A stretch of DNA of 64,000 nucleotides, taken from NCBI GenBank assembly GCA_944380725.1, contig CALWIK010000002.1, positions 1 through 64,000 on the forward strand. The letters run 5' to 3'. This stretch comes from an uncultured Clostridia bacterium (GTDB lineage Bacteria; Bacillota; Clostridia; Oscillospirales; Acutalibacteraceae). Positions 51,327 through 61,882 of this stretch are shown piece after piece. The position numbers were made by a program, and so were the translations under genes. Numbering within the stretch: the stretch's first letter is position 1; each line of letters opens with the position of its first letter. A model generated the notes under the pieces. That model made no database searches. It had not been told where the DNA came from and worked only from the letters and a program-made list of their open reading frames with translations.

Positions 51327-54300
51327 TTACTCTTTTAGCACTACATTTTTATCTCCTATTTTTCTTTTGAGTTCTTCAATTAACACATCATTTTTAGATA
51401 TCCATAATCTTCTTGGCGCCAAAACTAATTTGTTGCTCTCCTCAAAAAAAATATATACTGGAGTAGTTCCTTCAAATATGCTCAAGAGTAACATTGCCCT
51501 TTCATATTCAAAAGATTCTTTCTTTTTTACTTTTATATATAGTCCAGCATTTTTAGATACTTTTTCTTCATTAGAATTTATTTTATTTCTATTTATTTTG
51601 TCTGGAGGTATTATTTCATCGCATATTAATTTTGGTTCTTCATCTTCTCTAACACTTATTCTTGCGTGAATTTCTACTATATTTCCTTCCATCAACAAAA
51701 ATGAACTTTTTTCTAGAACCGAACCAAAAACCATCATTTCCATCGAGCCATACATATCCTCAATATTTACATAAGCAAATGTATTATTGTTTTTAGAAGT
51801 CTTTAACTTTACATCTGAAATTATTGCCAAAATTTTTATTTTGTCTCCGTCTTTATACTTAGCTTCTTCTACTTTAGAAATCGATATTATATCACCTATT
51901 TTTGCATAGTTCTGATTTTTTATTAAATCCGTAAACTCTGCCAGCGGGTGCCCAGACATATATAGTCCTGTTATCTCTTTTTCCATTTTAAAAAGCTCTT
52001 TTTGAGGAAATTCCTCTAGATCAGGAAATTTAATAAAAGAATCTTTTTCACTTTCTACCGTGTCAAAAAAGCCTATCTGCCCTTTTATATTATTTTTCTT
52101 CTCTGTAGCCAGTCCTTCAAATATACTATCAAGCACAGCTAACATTTGCCTACGATTAGCTCCCATATTGTCAAAGGCACCACCTTTGATTAAATTCTCT
52201 ACAACCTTTTTTTGAATATCTTTGTTGTGCATTCTTTTACAAAAATCATACAACGATTTGAATTTTCCATATTTTCGCTCTTCTAAAATTTTTTCGATAG
52301 GGGCTTTGCCAAGGCTCTTTATTGCTAAAAGTCCAAAACGAATGTCACTGCCTGATACGGTAAAAGCATCTTCGCTTTCATTTATGTTAGGGGGCAGAAC
52401 ATTAATTTTTAAATTTCTACACTCCTCTATATATTCCACGGCTTTATTTATATTATCAAAAACGCTTGTTATCAGCGATGCCATATATTCTTTTGGATAT
52501 TTACATTTTAAATACGCCGTTTGATACGATATCAGTGCATAAGCCGCTGCATGAGATTTGTTAAAGGCGTAAGAGGCAAAACTTTCCATCTCAGAATATA
52601 TACTGGATGCAACCTCCTCACTTATCCCTCTGCGAATACAACCTTCAACCTCTATATTGCCAGATTCATTTACAAGCCCATGAATAAAAACTTGATGTTC
52701 CTTCTCCATCACATCTTTTTTCTTCTTGGACATAGCTCTTCGCACTATATCTGCTCTTCCGAGCGAAAATCCAGCAAGTTTTCTAAAAATTTGCATAACC
52801 TGCTCCTGATATACAATACAGCCATACGTAACATTTAGAATATCTGCCAACAATGGATGTTTATACTTTATTTTTTCTGGGTGATGTCGGTTTTCTATAT
52901 ATTGTGGAATTGAGCTCATAGGCCCGGGCCTATAAAGTGAAATAACTGCTATAAGATCTTCTATATTTTCAGGTTTTAGCTGCATTAGAACGTTTCTCAT
53001 TCCGACAGATTCGTATTGAAAAACCCCTTGCGTTAGCCCTTTGGACATCATACTAAAAACGTCTTTATCATTTAAGTCAATATTTTCTATTTTAAAACTC
53101 GAGTCAAATTTATTTATCATTTTTTCTGTATCTTTTATAACTGTTAGGGTTCTTAAGCCTAAAAAGTCCATTTTTAACAGCCCCAACTCTTCAAGTGTAG
53201 TCATTGTAAACTGAGTTACTATAGCTTCATCATTTTTAGCTAGCGGAACATATTCATCAACCGGTTTCTCTGTTATAACTACACCTGCTGCATGTGTTGA
53301 GGCATGTCTAGGCATACCTTCTAATTTTTTCGCCATATTTATTAGTTCTTTTACTTTTTGATCTTCTTTATATTTTTTCTTTAAGTCTATAGAACTTTCT
53401 ATTGCTTTTTCAATTGTCATTCCAAGTTCCATAGGAACCAATTTTGCAACAGAGTCGACTTCTGCATACGACATATCTAATGCTCTGCCCACATCACGGA
53501 TTGCACCCCTTGCCGCCATTGTTCCAAAAGTTATGATTTGTGCCACACGCTCATGACCATATTTTCTTATAACATAATCTATAACCTCTTGACGCCTAAC
53601 ATAACAAAAATCTATATCAAAATCTGGCATGCTTACTCTCTCTGGGTTCAAAAATCTTTCAAAAAGCAGGTCATATTTTATAGGGTCTATTCCGGTTATT
53701 CCAATACAATACGCGGCTAAACTTCCTGCCCCGGAACCTCTTCCTGGTCCAACGGCTATTCCTACACTTTTAGCGTACCTTACAAAATCATGAACAATCA
53801 AATAATAATCTACATATCCCATTTTTTTAATAGTAGAAAGCTCATATTCCAGCCGATTTATAATAGATACTTCTGGTTTTTCTCCATAAATCTTATATAG
53901 GCCAACATAACACTGGTCTTTAAAATATTCATAATGGTCTTGATTATTAGGCACATCAAAATGAGGAAGCTTCGTTTTTCCAAATTCAAATTCAACATTA
54001 CATTGTTCTGCTATTTTAGATGTATTTTCTATAGCACCTGCATAGTCGTCCTTATCAAAAAGCACTCTTATCTCATCCTCAGATTTTATATAAATCTGAT
54101 CTGTTCCGAAGTTCATTCTGTCGTCATCGTTAATCGTATGGTTTGTTTGGATACAGAGCAAAATCTCGTGCATACGGCTGTCTTCTCGCGTTACATAGTG
54201 GCAGTCATTTGTAGCTACCATTGGAATATTCGTCTCTTTTGAGAGTCTTGCTAGCATCGGCAAAATCCTAATTTCTTCAGCTAGTCCATGATTTTGCAAT

Positions 54301-54821
54301 TCTATATAAAAGTTACCTCTACCAAAAATTTCTTGATAATTTAAAGCAATTTCTTTTGCCGCCTCATAGTCATTCCTATTAAGTGCTCGAGGAATAGCTC
54401 CAGCTAAGCAAGCCGACAGCGCTATCAAGCCATCGCTATATTTTCTTAACAACTCTTCATCTATGCGTGGCTTATTATAGAATCCTTCAATAAACGATTT
54501 GGAAACCATCTTTATTAGATTTTGGTATCCCGTGTTATTTTTACATAACAAAATTAAATGATAATTTTCTGAATCATATTCTTTAATTTTGTCGAACCGA
54601 GATCTATTAGCTACATAAACTTCGCACCCAATAATAGGCTTTACTCCTTCATTTTTAGCGGTTTTATAAAAGTCCATAACGCCATACATGCAGCCATGAT
54701 CCGTTATAGCAACAGCCTTTTGGCCAAGCTCTTTAACTTTTTTTATCATATTTTTAATTCTGCATGCACCATCAAGAAGGCTATACTCACTATGCAAATG
54801 CAGATGCACAAAATTACTCAT
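51327..54821 (-). CDS. dnaE: DNA polymerase III alpha subunit DnaE
   Basis: Replicative-type polymerase; in Firmicutes DnaE extends primers before PolC takes over. The 1164 residues comprise an N-terminal PHP domain with the metal histidines kept (HLHLHSEYSLLDG, ITDHGCMYG), the catalytic core with PDFDIDF, a helix-hairpin-helix part and an OB fold (about 1000-1075). Start at ATG 54821 with GAGAGGAAC upstream. Divergent from zur. Confidence 0.97.
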   Translation of the reverse strand: MSNFVHLHLHSEYSLLDGACRIKNMIKKVKELGQKAVAITDHGCMYGVMDFYKTAKNEGVKPIIGCEVYVANRSRFDKIKEYDSENYHLILLCKNNTGYQNLIKMVSKSFIEGFYNKPRIDEELLRKYSDGLIALSACLAGAIPRALNRNDYEAAKEIALNYQEIFGRGNFYIELQNHGLAEEIRILPMLARLSKETNIPMVATNDCHYVTREDSRMHEILLCIQTNHTINDDDRMNFGTDQIYIKSEDEIRVLFDKDDYAGAIENTSKIAEQCNVEFEFGKTKLPHFDVPNNQDHYEYFKDQCYVGLYKIYGEKPEVSIINRLEYELSTIKKMGYVDYYLIVHDFVRYAKSVGIAVGPGRGSGAGSLAAYCIGITGIDPIKYDLLFERFLNPERVSMPDFDIDFCYVRRQEVIDYVIRKYGHERVAQIITFGTMAARGAIRDVGRALDMSYAEVDSVAKLVPMELGMTIEKAIESSIDLKKKYKEDQKVKELINMAKKLEGMPRHASTHAAGVVITEKPVDEYVPLAKNDEAIVTQFTMTTLEELGLLKMDFLGLRTLTVIKDTEKMINKFDSSFKIENIDLNDKDVFSMMSKGLTQGVFQYESVGMRNVLMQLKPENIEDLIAVISLYRPGPMSSIPQYIENRHHPEKIKYKHPLLADILNVTYGCIVYQEQVMQIFRKLAGFSLGRADIVRRAMSKKKKDVMEKEHQVFIHGLVNESGNIEVEGCIRRGISEEVASSIYSEMESFASYAFNKSHAAAYALISYQTAYLKCKYPKEYMASLITSVFDNINKAVEYIEECRNLKINVLPPNINESEDAFTVSGSDIRFGLLAIKSLGKAPIEKILEERKYGKFKSLYDFCKRMHNKDIQKKVVENLIKGGAFDNMGANRRQMLAVLDSIFEGLATEKKNNIKGQIGFFDTVESEKDSFIKFPDLEEFPQKELFKMEKEITGLYMSGHPLAEFTDLIKNQNYAKIGDIISISKVEEAKYKDGDKIKILAIISDVKLKTSKNNNTFAYVNIEDMYGSMEMMVFGSVLEKSSFLLMEGNIVEIHARISVREDEEPKLICDEIIPPDKINRNKINSNEEKVSKNAGLYIKVKKKESFEYERAMLLLSIFEGTTPVYIFFEESNKLVLAPRRLWISKNDVLIEELKRKIGDKNVVLKE

Positions 54822-54905
54822 AAAAGTTCCTCTCAAAATTTTTACATAAAAATATTATATAACTTTTTTGTCGTAAAAAAAAGTGCTTACAAAATACAGA
54901 TTTAA

Positions 54906-54934
54906 TTGACAATCTGTATAAACTTTGATATCAT
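54906..54934 (+). promoter_or_regulatory. Promoter of the zur-znuACB operon
   Basis: Perfect TTGACA (54906-54911), 17-bp spacer, TATCAT (54929-54934). The -10 end overlaps the Fur-type palindrome that follows. Confidence 0.8.
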
Positions 54935-54957
54935 TATTGAAAATCATTCTCAATAAT
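54933..54957 (+). promoter_or_regulatory. Fur/Zur-type operator
   Basis: A 25-bp near-perfect palindrome: ATTATTGA and TCAATAAT outer arms, with only two mismatched positions on each other plus the centre. The core GAAAATCATTCTC resembles Fur-family boxes. It overlaps the -10 and the start region, so binding would repress. Confidence 0.75.
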
Positions 54958-54972
54958 AAAAGGATGTTGCTT

Positions 54973-55380
54973 TTGCAAGAATTTAGAAATACTCGTCAAA
55001 AAGATCTTATTTTAAACTGCTTGAAGCAAAATTCTTCAAAACATTTAACTATTAACGAAATCAAAAGATTGATCAACAAAACAAACTCCTATGTAGGAAC
55101 AGCAACCATATATAGGCAGCTTGGTAAATTGGTTGAACTAAATATTGTTCGAAAATTTAAAATTGATGGGCAAAACAGTGCTTGCTTTCAGTACATAAAA
55201 AATGCTGATGAATGCTGTGAGCACTTCCATTTAATTTGCTCTATTTGCTCTAAGACAGTTCATTTCCAAGACGATAATTTAATTAAAGTGTTTAGAGAAA
55301 TTAACCTGAAAAATTCGTTTAAAATTGACTTTCCTAAAACTGTTTTTTACGGAATTTGCAACAAATGCACCAGCAAATAA
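54973..55380 (+). CDS. zur: Fur family regulator, probably Zur
   Basis: Metal-sensing repressor. The 135 residues have a winged helix (VGTATIYRQLGKLVELNIV), the HFHLICSICSK segment with CxxC, and a C-terminal CNKC, together the four-Cys structural zinc site of the family. The start is probably TTG at 54973, with AAAGGA upstream; ATG at 54964 is too close to that site. First gene of an operon with a znuACB-type transporter, so zinc is the likely signal; manganese is the alternative. Confidence 0.9.
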   Translation: MQEFRNTRQKDLILNCLKQNSSKHLTINEIKRLINKTNSYVGTATIYRQLGKLVELNIVRKFKIDGQNSACFQYIKNADECCEHFHLICSICSKTVHFQDDNLIKVFREINLKNSFKIDFPKTVFYGICNKCTSK

Positions 55381-55403
55381 ATTTTTATAATACCTGAAAG
55401 GCG

Positions 55404-56381
55404 TTGATTTTTTTGCTTTACTTTTTTAAAAAATTTTATTGTTTTTTTTTCATTATATTTTTCTGTTTTTCTTTAATTTTTGTTTTGTCTAGTTGCAAAA
55501 CTGCAGAGTCTGATACGCTTAAAAATAAAAAAATTAGTGTAGTTGCATCTTTGTTTCCTCAGTATGACTTTGCTCGCCAAGTTTCCGGAGATAGGGCCGA
55601 GATTTCTTTGCTATTGCCTCCTGGAACCGAAAGCCATTCATATGATCCTCGCCCTGCAGATATTTTAAAAATCTCTAATTGCGATGTATTTATTTATACT
55701 GGCCAAGAAATGGAGCCTTGGGCTGATAAATTAATTAATAGCGTTAATAAATCTGAATTAGTCGTTTGTGATGCTTCTAATGGAATCAATCTAATAAAAA
55801 ATGAAAGTCATCATGAGAAAAATGAAGAAATACATGAAAAAATTCATGAACATAATTTCGATCCTCATGTTTGGCTCGATCCAACTCTGGCTGCTAAAAT
55901 GGTGGATAATATATATTTGGCATTTTGTAAAAAATATCCTTCAAGTAGTGAGTATTTTAAAAATAATGCTGAAAATTATAAAAGTAAGTTGTTCGAATTG
56001 GATCACAAATTTAAAAGTATGATAGACTCTTCTAAAAGAAAAGCTATTGTATTTGCCGGTAGATTCGCTCATTTATATTTTGTTAAAAGATATAACTTAC
56101 AATATATATCTGCCTTTAACAGCTGCTCTGCCGAGGCAGAACCAAGCGTTAAGAAAATTTCTGAAATCATTAGCTTTATAAATAAAAATCACATTCCAGT
56201 GATATATTACGAAGAATTATCTGAACCTAAAATTGCAAAATCTATTACAGAACAAACTCGTGCTAAACCTTTAAAATTTAGTACCATCCATAATGTTACA
56301 AAAAATCAGCTGCAAAATAATTTTACTTATATCGATTTAATGTTAGAAAATTACGAAAATTTGAAGCAAGGATTAAATTAA
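55404..56381 (+). CDS. znuA: Zinc-binding lipoprotein ZnuA
   Basis: Cluster A-I substrate-binding protein of a metal ABC transporter, anchored on the outer face. Lipobox VLSSC with Cys31; then SLFPQYDFARQVSG, the first metal His in GTESHSYDPRP, a His/Glu-rich loop (ESHHEKNEEIHEKIHEHN, about 135-152), and HVWLDP. The His-rich loop is typical of zinc and not manganese proteins. The start may be TTG at 55404 or, better spaced from AAAGG, TTG at 55413. Two bases separate it from znuC. Confidence 0.93.
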   Translation: MIFLLYFFKKFYCFFFIIFFCFSLIFVLSSCKTAESDTLKNKKISVVASLFPQYDFARQVSGDRAEISLLLPPGTESHSYDPRPADILKISNCDVFIYTGQEMEPWADKLINSVNKSELVVCDASNGINLIKNESHHEKNEEIHEKIHEHNFDPHVWLDPTLAAKMVDNIYLAFCKKYPSSSEYFKNNAENYKSKLFELDHKFKSMIDSSKRKAIVFAGRFAHLYFVKRYNLQYISAFNSCSAEAEPSVKKISEIISFINKNHIPVIYYEELSEPKIAKSITEQTRAKPLKFSTIHNVTKNQLQNNFTYIDLMLENYENLKQGLN

Positions 56382-56383
56382 TT

Positions 56384-57094
56384 ATGTGTCTTATTAATAT
56401 TAAAGAATTAAATGTGACTTATCGAGTTGGATACAAAACTATTTTTGTTTTGAAAGATATTAATCTAGATGTAAAAAGCGGAGAATATGTTTGTATTATT
56501 GGAAATAATGGTGCCGGAAAAAGTACTTTGATTAAAGCAATTCTTGGTTTGGAACCTATTTTTCGTGGAGAAATAAAAATTAACTGTTCTAAAAATGATA
56601 TTTCTTATTTGCCACAAAACAACGGAATCTCTTTGGACTTTCCTGCAACTGTTGAAGAGCTTGTACTTTCTGGAACACAGAGCACAAGCAATAAATTTAA
56701 AATTCCTTTTTACAATAAAAAAAATAAAATTCAGGCTGGCATTGCTATGGATAAAGCTGGAATAAAATCTCTTGCAAAACGACGTTTTGGGGAACTTTCT
56801 GGTGGACAACAGCAACGCGCTTTATTTGCTAGAGCTATTGTAAAATGCCCTAAAATTCTTATTTTGGATGAACCTTGTACTGGACTTGATCATGATACCG
56901 CTGAGAATTTTTATGAACTTTTAAGCTGTGTTAATTCAAGTGATAAAACTACCATTATTATGATCTCTCATGATTTATCTGCTGTAAAAAAGTTTGCTTC
57001 TAAGGTTGTTATTTTAAATGGAGAACTCAAATTTTGCGGTTCTGTTGCCGAGTGGGAAAAATATAATTTTTGTGCTTGTGGTGGTAATTTATGA
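56384..57094 (+). CDS. znuC: Zinc ABC transporter ATP-binding protein ZnuC
   Basis: Powers zinc import. The 236 residues have Walker A GNNGAGKS at 40-47, signature LSGGQQQRALFARA, Walker B ILILDEP and the switch His (MISHD). Overlaps znuB by 4 bp. Confidence 0.95.
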   Translation: MCLINIKELNVTYRVGYKTIFVLKDINLDVKSGEYVCIIGNNGAGKSTLIKAILGLEPIFRGEIKINCSKNDISYLPQNNGISLDFPATVEELVLSGTQSTSNKFKIPFYNKKNKIQAGIAMDKAGIKSLAKRRFGELSGGQQQRALFARAIVKCPKILILDEPCTGLDHDTAENFYELLSCVNSSDKTTIIMISHDLSAVKKFASKVVILNGELKFCGSVAEWEKYNFCACGGNL

Positions 57095-57927
57095 ATATAA
57101 ATGAAATTATCGATATATTATCTTATCCATTTATGATTCGTGCTATAATCGTTGGAATTTTAGTTTCTTTTTGTGCTGCTTTGCTGGGTGTTATTCTTGT
57201 ATTAAAAAGATATGCTCTTATTGGCCATGGATTATCTGATGTTGGATTTGCTGCACTGTCTTTAGCTACTGCTATTGGCGTTTCTCCTATTTATATTGCT
57301 ACTCCCATTGTTATATTTGCGTCTTTTATTATTATGTATATAAGCCAGAGCAAAAAAATTAATGGCGATATTGCTATTGGAATCTTTTCTACTGGTGCTC
57401 TATCATTTGGCGTTATTATTACGGCTTTTTCTAGAGGGTTTAATATGGATGTTTATAGTTATATGTTTGGCAGCATTTTGGCTATGAATAGAACTGACCT
57501 TTTTGTTAGTCTTTTTTTATCTGTTATTGTAATTTTTGTTTTTATTCTCTTTTATAATAGATTATTTATTATTTCGTCTGACGAAAACTTTGCTAGAGCT
57601 ATTGGAATAAATATTAGATTTTATCAATTTTTAATATCGTTGCTCACGGCGGTTACTGTTGCTGTTGGTATGCGAATGATGGGAACTTTGTTAATTTCTA
57701 GTCTTATAATTTTCCCTGCTTTTATTGCTAAAAAACTTGTTCGTAGTTTTAAATATCTTGTTATTTTATCTGCATTATTTTCTATTTTTTGCTTTGTTTT
57801 TGGTCTTATAGCTTCACTTATTTTTGACTTGCCTACTGGAGCTGGTATTGTTTTAGTCAATATTATTGTATTATTTTTGTGTTCTGTTATTAACTATTTG
57901 TTGTGCATAAGAAAAGTTGAGCCTTGA
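57091..57927 (+). CDS. znuB: Zinc ABC transporter permease ZnuB
   Basis: Membrane channel of the transporter, 278 residues with about eight hydrophobic segments. LVLKRYALIGHGLSDVGFAA and MRMMGTLLISSLIIFPAFIAK are typical of the ABC-3 permease family. ATGA overlap with znuC indicates coupled translation. Confidence 0.95.
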   Translation: MNINEIIDILSYPFMIRAIIVGILVSFCAALLGVILVLKRYALIGHGLSDVGFAALSLATAIGVSPIYIATPIVIFASFIIMYISQSKKINGDIAIGIFSTGALSFGVIITAFSRGFNMDVYSYMFGSILAMNRTDLFVSLFLSVIVIFVFILFYNRLFIISSDENFARAIGINIRFYQFLISLLTAVTVAVGMRMMGTLLISSLIIFPAFIAKKLVRSFKYLVILSALFSIFCFVFGLIASLIFDLPTGAGIVLVNIIVLFLCSVINYLLCIRKVEP

Positions 57928-57953
57928 TAATTTTTACATTTTGTTTGTTTTGT

Positions 57954-57982
57954 TTGAAAATGTGTGTTATTTATGTTATAAT
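57954..57982 (+). promoter_or_regulatory. Promoter of the fakA-like gene
   Basis: TTGAAA (57954-57959), 17-bp spacer, perfect TATAAT (57977-57982), about 85 bp before the TTG start. Confidence 0.75.
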
Positions 57983-58067
57983 TAGCTTTACGTTATTTCG
58001 CTTTTTAAATTGCTTTTGAAAATAGCATTTACTTTAACGGATTTGTACATATGAAGGAGAGTTTGTT

Positions 58068-59729
58068 TTGATTAATGGTAACTGCCTTTTAAACGCTATC
58101 ATTTCTGGCACTAATAATATCACTAAAAACAAAGATTCGATTGATAAATTGAATATTTTTCCTGTTCCGGATGGTGATACTGGCACTAATATGTCTATGA
58201 CTATGGCTTCGGCTATGGATGAACTAAAAAAAGCTCCACAGAATCTTCCAATTTGTAAAGTTGCTTCTATTGCGGCATCTGCTCTTTTGAGAGGTGCTAG
58301 AGGGAATTCTGGAACTATTCTTTCTTTGCTTTTCAGGGGGTTTTCAAAAGGTCTATGTGACCTAGAGAATGCTACGGGAAGAAATTTGGTTAATGCTTTA
58401 TCAATTGGTGTTAACGCTGCTTATAAGGCCGTGATGAAACCAGCTGAGGGTACTATACTTACAGTTGCTAGGGTCGCTTATGAAAAAGGAAAAATTGCTT
58501 CTAATATAAGCGACGATACTGTTTATGTTTGGGAAGAAATTTGCAAGGGCGCTTGGGAGGCTCTTGCTACTACGCCTGAGCTTTTGCCTGTTTTGAAAAA
58601 AGCTGGTGTTGTCGATGCTGGCGGAAAAGGATTGTGCTTAATCTTTGAGGGAATGATGTCTGTTTTTAAAGATGGAACAATTATCGAAAATAATGGTTCT
58701 TCTGAAACTACAGCTTCTAAAATTTTTGGCAATGAGTTTAACTCTGTAATAAATAAATTCGATGATGATATTAATTTTACTTATTGCACGGAATTTATTA
58801 TTGGAAGGGATGTTGATGTATCTGCATCACCAGAGACCCTAAGATGCTTTTTAGAAACTATTGGGGACTGTGTTCTTGTTGTTGATGATGAGGAAATAAT
58901 TAAGGTTCATGTTCATACTGATAGCCCTGGGCTGGCTTTACAAGAAGCGCTATCTTTTGGCCAATTGCTAAAAGTTAAAATTGAGAATATGAAAGAACAA
59001 AATAAAGTCGCTAAAAATAGTTCTAATGATAATGTCGATGTAAAATTGCAAATTGTTGAGCCTATAGAGAAAATTGGATTTGTTGCGGTGGCTGCTGGAG
59101 ATGGTCTAAAAACTTTATTTAGGGATCTTGGGTGCTTAAACGTTGTTAGCGGCGGTCAAACAATGAACCCTAGTGTTGAAGATATTCTAGAAGCGGCTCT
59201 TGCTACTCCTGCTAAAAATGTTTTTATTTTGCCTAATAATAAAAATATTATTTTGGCTGCTGAACAGGCTGTAAAGCTTGCTACTGACAGAAAAATTATT
59301 GTTTTGCCTACTAGGACTATTCCTCAAGGCTTGGCCGCTATGTTGGCATTTAATCCGGACTTTGGAGTAATGGAAAACTTTAAATTGATGAGCGACGCAA
59401 TCGATCATGTAAAGTCTGGTCAGGTTACCTTTGCTGCTAGAGATGCTGAATACGGCGGCTTTAAAATAAAAAAAGATGACATTTTAGCTTTTAATAGTGG
59501 TAAACTATTGCATAAAGCTAAAAATCCTGTTAAGTCATTAATAAAACTGGTTAACTCTTTAACCGATAAAAAAACATCTTTTATTACTATAATTTATGGA
59601 CATGGAATTACTGAAGAACAAGCAGAAAGTGCATTTAACCAAATAAAAAACAAAGTTAGTACAGACGTTGATATTACTCTAATTAACGGCCAACAGCCAC
59701 TTGATTATTTTATTGTGTCGGTAGAATAA
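58068..59729 (+). CDS. DAK2 domain protein, fatty acid kinase FakA-like (YloV)
   Basis: A 553-residue protein: N-terminal DAK2 nucleotide-binding domain with NIFPVPDGDTGTNMSMTM and RGARGNSGTILS, a middle domain, and a C-terminal part (about 310-553) as in FakA. In Staphylococcus FakA phosphorylates exogenous fatty acids held by FakB. No fakB is in the window. The start is TTG at 58068 with GAAGGAGAG upstream. The yloV-recG order is conserved in Firmicutes. Confidence 0.9.
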   Translation: MINGNCLLNAIISGTNNITKNKDSIDKLNIFPVPDGDTGTNMSMTMASAMDELKKAPQNLPICKVASIAASALLRGARGNSGTILSLLFRGFSKGLCDLENATGRNLVNALSIGVNAAYKAVMKPAEGTILTVARVAYEKGKIASNISDDTVYVWEEICKGAWEALATTPELLPVLKKAGVVDAGGKGLCLIFEGMMSVFKDGTIIENNGSSETTASKIFGNEFNSVINKFDDDINFTYCTEFIIGRDVDVSASPETLRCFLETIGDCVLVVDDEEIIKVHVHTDSPGLALQEALSFGQLLKVKIENMKEQNKVAKNSSNDNVDVKLQIVEPIEKIGFVAVAAGDGLKTLFRDLGCLNVVSGGQTMNPSVEDILEAALATPAKNVFILPNNKNIILAAEQAVKLATDRKIIVLPTRTIPQGLAAMLAFNPDFGVMENFKLMSDAIDHVKSGQVTFAARDAEYGGFKIKKDDILAFNSGKLLHKAKNPVKSLIKLVNSLTDKKTSFITIIYGHGITEEQAESAFNQIKNKVSTDVDITLINGQQPLDYFIVSVE

Positions 59730-59754
59730 AATTCGTCCTTGGAGGTGCCTTTTT

Positions 59755-61797
59755 ATGGCATCGTTATTTAAACAAGATATTCAAATTTTAAAAGGTGTCG
59801 GTAGTAAGCGCAAAACTTTATTTAAAAAACTCAATGTGCCTACTATCGGCGCTTTATTGCGTTTTTATCCAAGAAGTTACGAGGATTGGTCTAGCCCCAG
59901 AAAAATAAAAGATGCGAATTTGGGCGCACCATGCTGCATTAAAGCAACTGTTGTTTCTTCTGTTAAGGAGAAATTTATCCGTCGTGGGATGGTGCTTTAT
60001 AAGGTATATGTTAGCGACGACAGTGATTATATGACTATAACGTTTTTTAATAATCGTTTTGTAAAAGCTAAATTAAAAGTAGGAGAAGAATTTTTATTTT
60101 ATGGTGCTGTCAGGTTTAATTTTAATAATTATGAAATGACTTCTCCTAATTTTATTTCTGCTAAGACTGAATTATCTATGCGGCCAATTTATTCACAGAC
60201 ACAGGGAATTACATCGAGGCAAATTGAAACTGCCGTTAAAAATGCTATAGAATTATTGCCCAATGTTGTTAAGGATCCTATTCCTGATGAAATACGTCAA
60301 AAATTTGGACTTTGCGGTTTGTTATTTGCCATAAAAAATATTCACTTTCCTAAAAACTATAAAGACTTATCTGTTGCGCAAAAGAGAATTACTTTTGAAG
60401 AATTGCTGCTGTTACAGCTTGGCCTTGCTCAAATAAAAATAAATAATCGTAAAGAAAATAAATTTAAGATTAAGAAAAATTTTTCTGATGAATTTTGGAA
60501 ACTATTGCCTTTTGAGCCTACTAAAGCCCAACTCCGTGTAGTGGATGAATGTGTAGCTGATATGATGTCTAATTTTTCTATGCATAGGCTTATTCAGGGT
60601 GATGTTGGGTCGGGAAAAACTGCCGTGGCAGCAGCTCTTTGTTATTCTGCAATAAAGTCAGGATGTCAAGCAGCTATTATGGTTCCTACCGAAATTTTGG
60701 CCGAACAGCATTTTAACTTTTTTAAAAGTACTTTTGAAAAAGTCGGTATAAAAGTCGAAATCTTAACTAGTTCTATACCTAAATCACAAAAAAGAAAAAT
60801 TAAGGATTATCTTGAACAAAATGCTATTGACGTTATAATTGGAACCCATGCGCTTTTATCTGATGATATTTGCTTTGATAAGCTAGGTCTTATAATAACC
60901 GACGAACAGCATCGATTTGGAGTTTCTCAGAGAGCTAAATTGGTTTCAAAAGGATTTGACCCTCACGTTGTAGTTATGTCTGCTACACCTATCCCTCGTA
61001 CTTTGGCCATGATAATTTATGGAGATTTGGACATATCTATTTTAGATGAAATGCCGTCTGGAAGGCAGAAAATCGATACTTTTTTTATCTCTGGAGAAAA
61101 ACGTTTACGGGTTTATAAATTTATAAAAAAATTAATCGATGAAGGCCGTCAAGCTTATGTGGTTTGCCCTTTGATAGATGAAAATGATTCTGAGGTCTTC
61201 TCTGCTCAGCAGTATGCTGAAAACCTTAAAAATGAGTTTTTTAAGGATTATAATATTGGTCTGTTACACGGCAAATTGACAGCTCGTGAAAAAAATTATA
61301 TTATGAACGAGTTCCTGTTAAATAGAATAAATATCTTGGTTTCAACTACTGTTATTGAAATCGGCGTCGATGTTCCTAATTCTGTTGTTATGTTGATTGA
61401 AAACGCCGAACACTTCGGTTTATCTCAGCTGCATCAGCTTAGAGGTAGAGTTGGCAGAGGCAAATATAAATCTTATTGCATTTTAATTTCTGACATAAAA
61501 AATGAGCTCACACTTCGTAGATTTGATACAATCTGCCAGACCAATGACGGCCTTAAAATTGCAGAGGAAGATCTAAAAGCTCGCGGACCTGGAGATTTTT
61601 TTGGCGCACGCCAGCATGGCTTGCCCGATCTACATATTACTGGTTTGATTAAATATATTGATATTCTTAGTGATTCTAAAAATGCTGCCGTACAGATTTT
61701 AAATGAGGATCCTACACTAAGTTCAGAAAAAAATCGCGTGCTAAAAGCCGAAGTCGATCGCTTTTTTGGCAAAATCAATTCTTCATTCTCTTTCTAA
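59755..61797 (+). CDS. recG: ATP-dependent DNA helicase RecG
   Basis: Regresses stalled forks and processes branched DNA. The 680 residues have an N-terminal wedge/OB part, Walker A GDVGSGKT near 283-290, TDEQHRFG (motif II region), SATPIPRTL (motif III), and RGRVGRG (motif VI). GGAGGTG precedes the ATG. Follows the fakA-like gene by 25 bp. Confidence 0.97.
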   Translation: MASLFKQDIQILKGVGSKRKTLFKKLNVPTIGALLRFYPRSYEDWSSPRKIKDANLGAPCCIKATVVSSVKEKFIRRGMVLYKVYVSDDSDYMTITFFNNRFVKAKLKVGEEFLFYGAVRFNFNNYEMTSPNFISAKTELSMRPIYSQTQGITSRQIETAVKNAIELLPNVVKDPIPDEIRQKFGLCGLLFAIKNIHFPKNYKDLSVAQKRITFEELLLLQLGLAQIKINNRKENKFKIKKNFSDEFWKLLPFEPTKAQLRVVDECVADMMSNFSMHRLIQGDVGSGKTAVAAALCYSAIKSGCQAAIMVPTEILAEQHFNFFKSTFEKVGIKVEILTSSIPKSQKRKIKDYLEQNAIDVIIGTHALLSDDICFDKLGLIITDEQHRFGVSQRAKLVSKGFDPHVVVMSATPIPRTLAMIIYGDLDISILDEMPSGRQKIDTFFISGEKRLRVYKFIKKLIDEGRQAYVVCPLIDENDSEVFSAQQYAENLKNEFFKDYNIGLLHGKLTAREKNYIMNEFLLNRINILVSTTVIEIGVDVPNSVVMLIENAEHFGLSQLHQLRGRVGRGKYKSYCILISDIKNELTLRRFDTICQTNDGLKIAEEDLKARGPGDFFGARQHGLPDLHITGLIKYIDILSDSKNAAVQILNEDPTLSSEKNRVLKAEVDRFFGKINSSFSF

Positions 61798-61882
61798 CAA
61801 AATAGTTACAGCGGCGAAGTATAGTTGTTGCGGTTTAGTACTGGCATCCCGATACAAATTCAACAAAAAGGAGAATCCCTCT

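Noticed and set aside
61798..61882. Gap between recG and folD searched for a small gene
   Set aside because: 85 bp with no start and ribosome site pair other than that of folD.
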